From positions 1 to 11,311 of the forward strand of contig SGPL01000601.1 in the NCBI GenBank assembly GCA_004802705.1: a DNA stretch of 11,311 nucleotides, read 5' to 3'. The notes beneath the pieces were generated by a model. That model searched no databases and had not been told where the DNA came from. It was given only the letters and a program-made list of their open reading frames with translations. The stretch comes from Bondarzewia mesenterica. Lineage: Eukaryota > Basidiomycota > Agaricomycetes > Russulales > Bondarzewiaceae. A program made the position numbers and the translations under genes. Below are positions 8,293 through 11,311 of the stretch, one piece after another (the first letter of the stretch is position 1; each line of letters starts with the position of its first letter).

Positions 8293-10216
8293 TCAATTCC
8301 CATTCTCAACCTTGATCACGATTTCCTGAAGTAAAACATGGTCATGGACGCAACCTCGAGAACTCCAGTTTCTTGGAACCTTACCTGGCTTTGATTCATA
8401 TCATTTGTCTGAGCACTTTGTGATGTTTCGCCGAAAGGAGCCATGGGTATGGTGATCATCTCATTTTGCCCCACATCGTGTCTGAGGCTCTGCCTGCTGT
8501 TCAGAGTGGCGAGGAGAGAATTGAAGTACACTATGCGACATTTAAATTTGAGTGAATATCGGGCTAGAAATAGGGTGCAACCTACTTTGCTGAGATTGAG
8601 CTCTATCCCGAAAAAGACATATCCAGGTATGGTGATGTACTAAAATGTCAAGTTAGAAGGGAGCGCGATGAACAAGTAGCTGCAGTGAGACTTACCACAA
8701 TGAGGATGGTGAGGGCCAAAATACTGATGTTTGTCGGTAGATTCAAAATGCGCAATAAGCATCCGAAGAATGAAATGTGGACGCAGATAGTATGGCCCTA
8801 CCTAGTCAAAAGGCCCGTGGTCACAGTGTAGAGGATTAAAGTATTGATGGTTGAATTGGTCCTGAAGATGACTCTCATCAGATATCTTGCCTCGTATTAA
8901 AATTCATTGCATCATATACCTTCTAATTGGTGACTGTTTCCTCCACAGCAAAATNGAGGAAATGAGCGTAATTGTCCAGTCCGCGACGCATATCGACCCC
9001 AACAAACAGGACAGGCCGACCTGCAAAACGTTGTGAATTCAGTTGTGAAAACGAATCGCGAATGCACGTACTACGTCGGTTATGACTTGGACAGCTTTTC
9101 CATAAACAAAACTTCACGCGCATTGGATCCCGCAGCTTGACGTTCTTGGAAAGAGACAAGCACTCACTTTTGGACCGAATCGTCTGAATAAGCATCGTGC
9201 ATCAGTCTCCTAAACATACTGAATGTAGACGGAGCCTACATATCCCAAAACCTGGGAATTAAGGTTCAGCGTCATCGGTTTATGTTCGACAAAGGTATGA
9301 ACCTTACAAAAACAAGCAATGACAGAGGCCAACTGACAGACAAGGTTACTCCAGCGAGCAAATGCAGTATGAGAAAGACATACCCCAGTAGCCGTTAAAA
9401 GCCGATTACGGTTGCTCACTAGCGCACACATTTAGTATCTAGTACTTGCCAGGCCGCTGTTGAATCTCACATTTCCAAATTCTATAGCAGTAGAAGCTAC
9501 GAGCAATAGAAATGATCAGTTTAGTTCACGAGATACAAGGATTANATACCATCTGACGCAAGTATCGCTCACACACTAATTAAAAAAAGATCAATATTAT
9601 TGGCGAATGTTCATCCTTGTTCTCAAACTTACAGTCAGTGGTACAGTAGCCTGAAGCCGTGACGATATCAGCGAAAATATGACGTTATGAGCAAACACAT
9701 CAAACCGACCGCTAAACCCCTGCATGTACTCGTTGAGCAACTGAAAAAAATAATCACTGTTTATAACTCACCATTGTACTCGGCTAAGTAAATACAACAG
9801 AGGGTTCTTCTGCAGGGCGACAAAAGCCTGGTATATTCCATACGAGGAGAGGGTGGAATGCACGGTATCAATAACCCTAACACAGAACTATACATGAGAT
9901 TNTTGAGATATGTTCACAGAAGCGGAGTCAATTTACCACAGAGCAGCTACCTGTGGTACGCTTCAGTCCCAGAAGTCGAGTGAAGTTCGAATGATGCACG
10001 TACCATTATTTTGATCTGAGGGAGATCTGAGGGATAGTCCCTATAGTATGCATAACATTGCATAGAAGTCAAACCATATAAGCTGTTNAGTGCGAACAGT
10101 ATCTGTTTAGTACATGGATTGTCGACGCGAGCCGAGTTGGATACTCACACGGCCGCCAAGTAATTGCCAGCATAGAAGGCGGCCTGAGTGGACTGAAGAG
10201 CGTTGCTTTCATCCAT
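8293..10216 (-). CDS. DUF6534-type seven-helix membrane protein, copy B
   Basis: The start at 10216 is in strong context (gcaaccATGG). Resolved exons: 10216-10149, 10082-10004, 9950-9937, 9876-9822 (or to 9780), 9740-9633, 9575-9550, 9496-9471, 9418-9384, 9332-9303, 9251-about 9223, 9020-8920, 8861-8802, 8723-8696, 8639-8582, 8530-8385 and 8325-8293. Key segments are AAFYAGNYLAAVLYGLTSMQ, YYRDYPSDLPQIKIMVAALW, VIDTVHSTLSSYGIYQ, VRCFYCYRIWKLSNRNRLLT, CVADWTITLISSILLWRKQ, TNSTINTLILYTVTTGLLTS and VYFNSLLATLNSRQSLR. These give seven helices ending in the NSLLATLN signature. The loop between helices 4 and 5 (about 9223-9021) is unresolved: exons such as DAYSDDSVQN and FVYGKAVQVITD fit the family, but the junctions do not all balance. 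The last intron (8326-8384) has a consensus gtaagg donor and gives a tail ending EIVIKVENGN. Without it, the frame would stop at 8316. Function is unknown. Confidence 0.75.
9937..9950 (-). other. 14-nt microexon of DUF6534 copy B
   Basis: GTAGCTGCTCTGTG lies between acceptor accacag and donor gtaaat. It encodes VAAL plus two bases of the Trp codon completed in the next exon (VIDTVH). Length and phases are identical to the microexon in copy A at 5705-5718. Confidence 0.8.
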
Positions 10217-10440
10217 GGTTGCNAGCGTTTGATAGTAATAACCGGGAGAGTGAGATCGCAGTTTCTTCCAGGAGCTGCGCCAGCTCTGTATTTAGCACGC
10301 AGCAGTAGGTGCACAGCGAGAAATTTTCTGGCATCTGTTCATCATGAAGCTCTGATATTAATCAGAAGACGGAGAATCTGCGGGTCAGCAGTGCTGTAGA
10401 GCACGTACCAAAGCCGGCGAGGAAACAAAAGTANAACTGG
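10217..10440 (-). promoter_or_regulatory. Upstream region of DUF6534 copy B
   Basis: This is the 5' flank of copy B on the minus strand. It contains an inverted repeat, CTGAT-ATTA-ATCAG, at about 10353-10366, roughly 140 nt upstream of the ATG, whose AT core could serve as a weak TATA element. No other element is recognised, and no coding frame is supported. Confidence 0.2.
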
Positions 10441-11311
10441 ATCAATATCATGAACCCACCATCAGCAGATTGATCCCNGTCATCCCAACCTNCNCTGTCG
10501 TAGCTTCAAAAATAGGAAAACGAGTCGAAAAAGGGATGTCATTGCCGTTTTCTTGCCTTAGNTACACTTCCACNTCCCGCTTTCGATGGCTTTTCTTTCC
10601 ATTTCTGCGATATGGAAGTGTTTGCACCAACGGTGNTGGTGATGCTCTTTGGTCTCCTGCCTTTGGGCACGATCAGGTGTGGCCCATACATTCTACAACA
10701 GGGTCAGTTCAAAGCCAGAGTGAATGATGNTGATACGCACATNAGTNCCGGGTAGTACCAGCTCGTCCTCCTCATCAACAGGACGGCNCTTATGGTTGAT
10801 GGAACGCGCAGAACGGGGTCNCTTTTCGATNTCATCCAACATACTCTGATTCAACCCCAGATTCCCAACCTTCTTCTTCATCTCCCTCGNCTTCCTTCTC
10901 GGTCTCCGATTCCGATCTGATAGATTATTTNNTAGCGGTCGAGGGTTGCTCGGCCGAGACGCGGCGGCACTGNTAATTCCAANAGGCCTANGNAAACTCA
11001 ACAAATGAGNGCCTGTGNNCATCCCGACNCTNACGACGAAGTTGATGCATCNGCACCGTCATCAGACTTGTCTACATTCTCTNCTTTCATCGNTACTTCC
11101 ACCACCGCGCGTACACGTCGTATTACCCGCGATCGTGTAATTCCNGGCGTCGTCCCTGCCCTACTTATCATCGACGGANTAAGAAATTGATGCTGAANCT
11201 TCGGACTACGATGNCGCATCTGCNCGGAGAGNAACAGCAGTCNGCTGACGCACTTCACGGATGATAANGGAAGCGTGTTTNNTAGATGTAGAAACGTNGT
11301 ANAGANANGNT
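10441..11311 (+). other. Low-quality contig end with a possible Ser/Asp-rich partial gene
   Basis: The stretch carries dozens of Ns, so reading frames are unreliable. From about 10790 to 10975 a plus-strand frame reads HPTYSDSTPDSQPSSSSPS, then SFSVSDSDLIDY. From about 11022 another reads DEVDA, SSDLSTFS, TARTRRITRDRVI and GVVPALLIIDG, followed by acidic residues (EIDAE, SDYD). The biased Ser/Asp/Thr composition over two neighbouring stretches suggests one real disordered protein broken by base-calling errors, continuing past the right edge. Frames on the minus strand in the same stretch look like its shadow. No family is recognised. Confidence 0.2.

Noticed and set aside
8443..8643. Plus-strand frame across the last exons of copy B
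   Set aside because: It is antisense to the NSLLATLN exon and an intron of copy B.
10013..10034. Perfect tandem duplication of an 11-nt unit (gatctgaggga)
   Set aside because: It falls inside a coding exon of copy B, which aligns without length change to the same segment of copy A, so it is not a recent expansion.
1..11311. Transposons, CRISPR arrays, tRNA/rRNA genes, secondary-metabolite cluster or bacterial defence system
   Set aside because: None of the needed signatures was seen: no transposase or reverse-transcriptase motifs, no regularly spaced repeats, no tRNA-like folds recognised, and the intron structure is that of a fungal nuclear genome.

Overview
The window looks like nuclear DNA of a basidiomycete fungus, most likely an Agaricomycete. 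The genes are split by many short introns, mostly 48-80 nt with GT..AG ends. One protein is the N-terminus of a fungal PKA regulatory subunit. Two genes encode seven-helix membrane proteins of the DUF6534 type, a family expanded in mushrooms and wood-rot fungi. There are no bacterial operon signals. Scattered Ns, dense after about 10.4 kb, mark a draft contig, so single-base errors must be kept in mind.

Left block (1-3958, GC-rich, all on the minus strand): the first 78 codons of PKA regulatory subunit, running off the left edge; a three-exon ubiquitin-like, two-helix membrane protein resembling HERP/Usa1 of ER-associated degradation, interrupted by one in-frame TGA; and a clean five-exon Gfo/Idh/MocA oxidoreductase of 376 residues. 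These genes are packed with only about 270-310 bp between them.

Middle (3959-5379): a divergent, more AT-rich interval with core-promoter-like elements at each end. On the plus strand it holds a weakly supported, unrecognised spliced locus (about 4421-5206).

Right block (5380-10216): two DUF6534 genes in tail-to-tail orientation. The plus-strand copy can be assembled by hand into an 18-exon, phase-consistent model of 348 residues. The minus-strand copy shares its exon architecture, with exons of exactly 14, 60, 28 and 58 nt at matching protein positions, so the two are old paralogues with very different sequence. Part of one loop in the minus copy could not be resolved. About 750 bp lies between their 3' ends.

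Right end (10217-11311): the minus copy's promoter, then N-rich low-quality sequence with traces of a Ser/Asp-rich plus-strand reading frame.

Nothing shows the genes acting in one pathway. I see no secondary-metabolite cluster, transposon, CRISPR array or RNA gene. The most notable features are the fragmented DUF6534 pair with its conserved microexon, a probable GC-AG intron, and the interrupted HERP-like gene.
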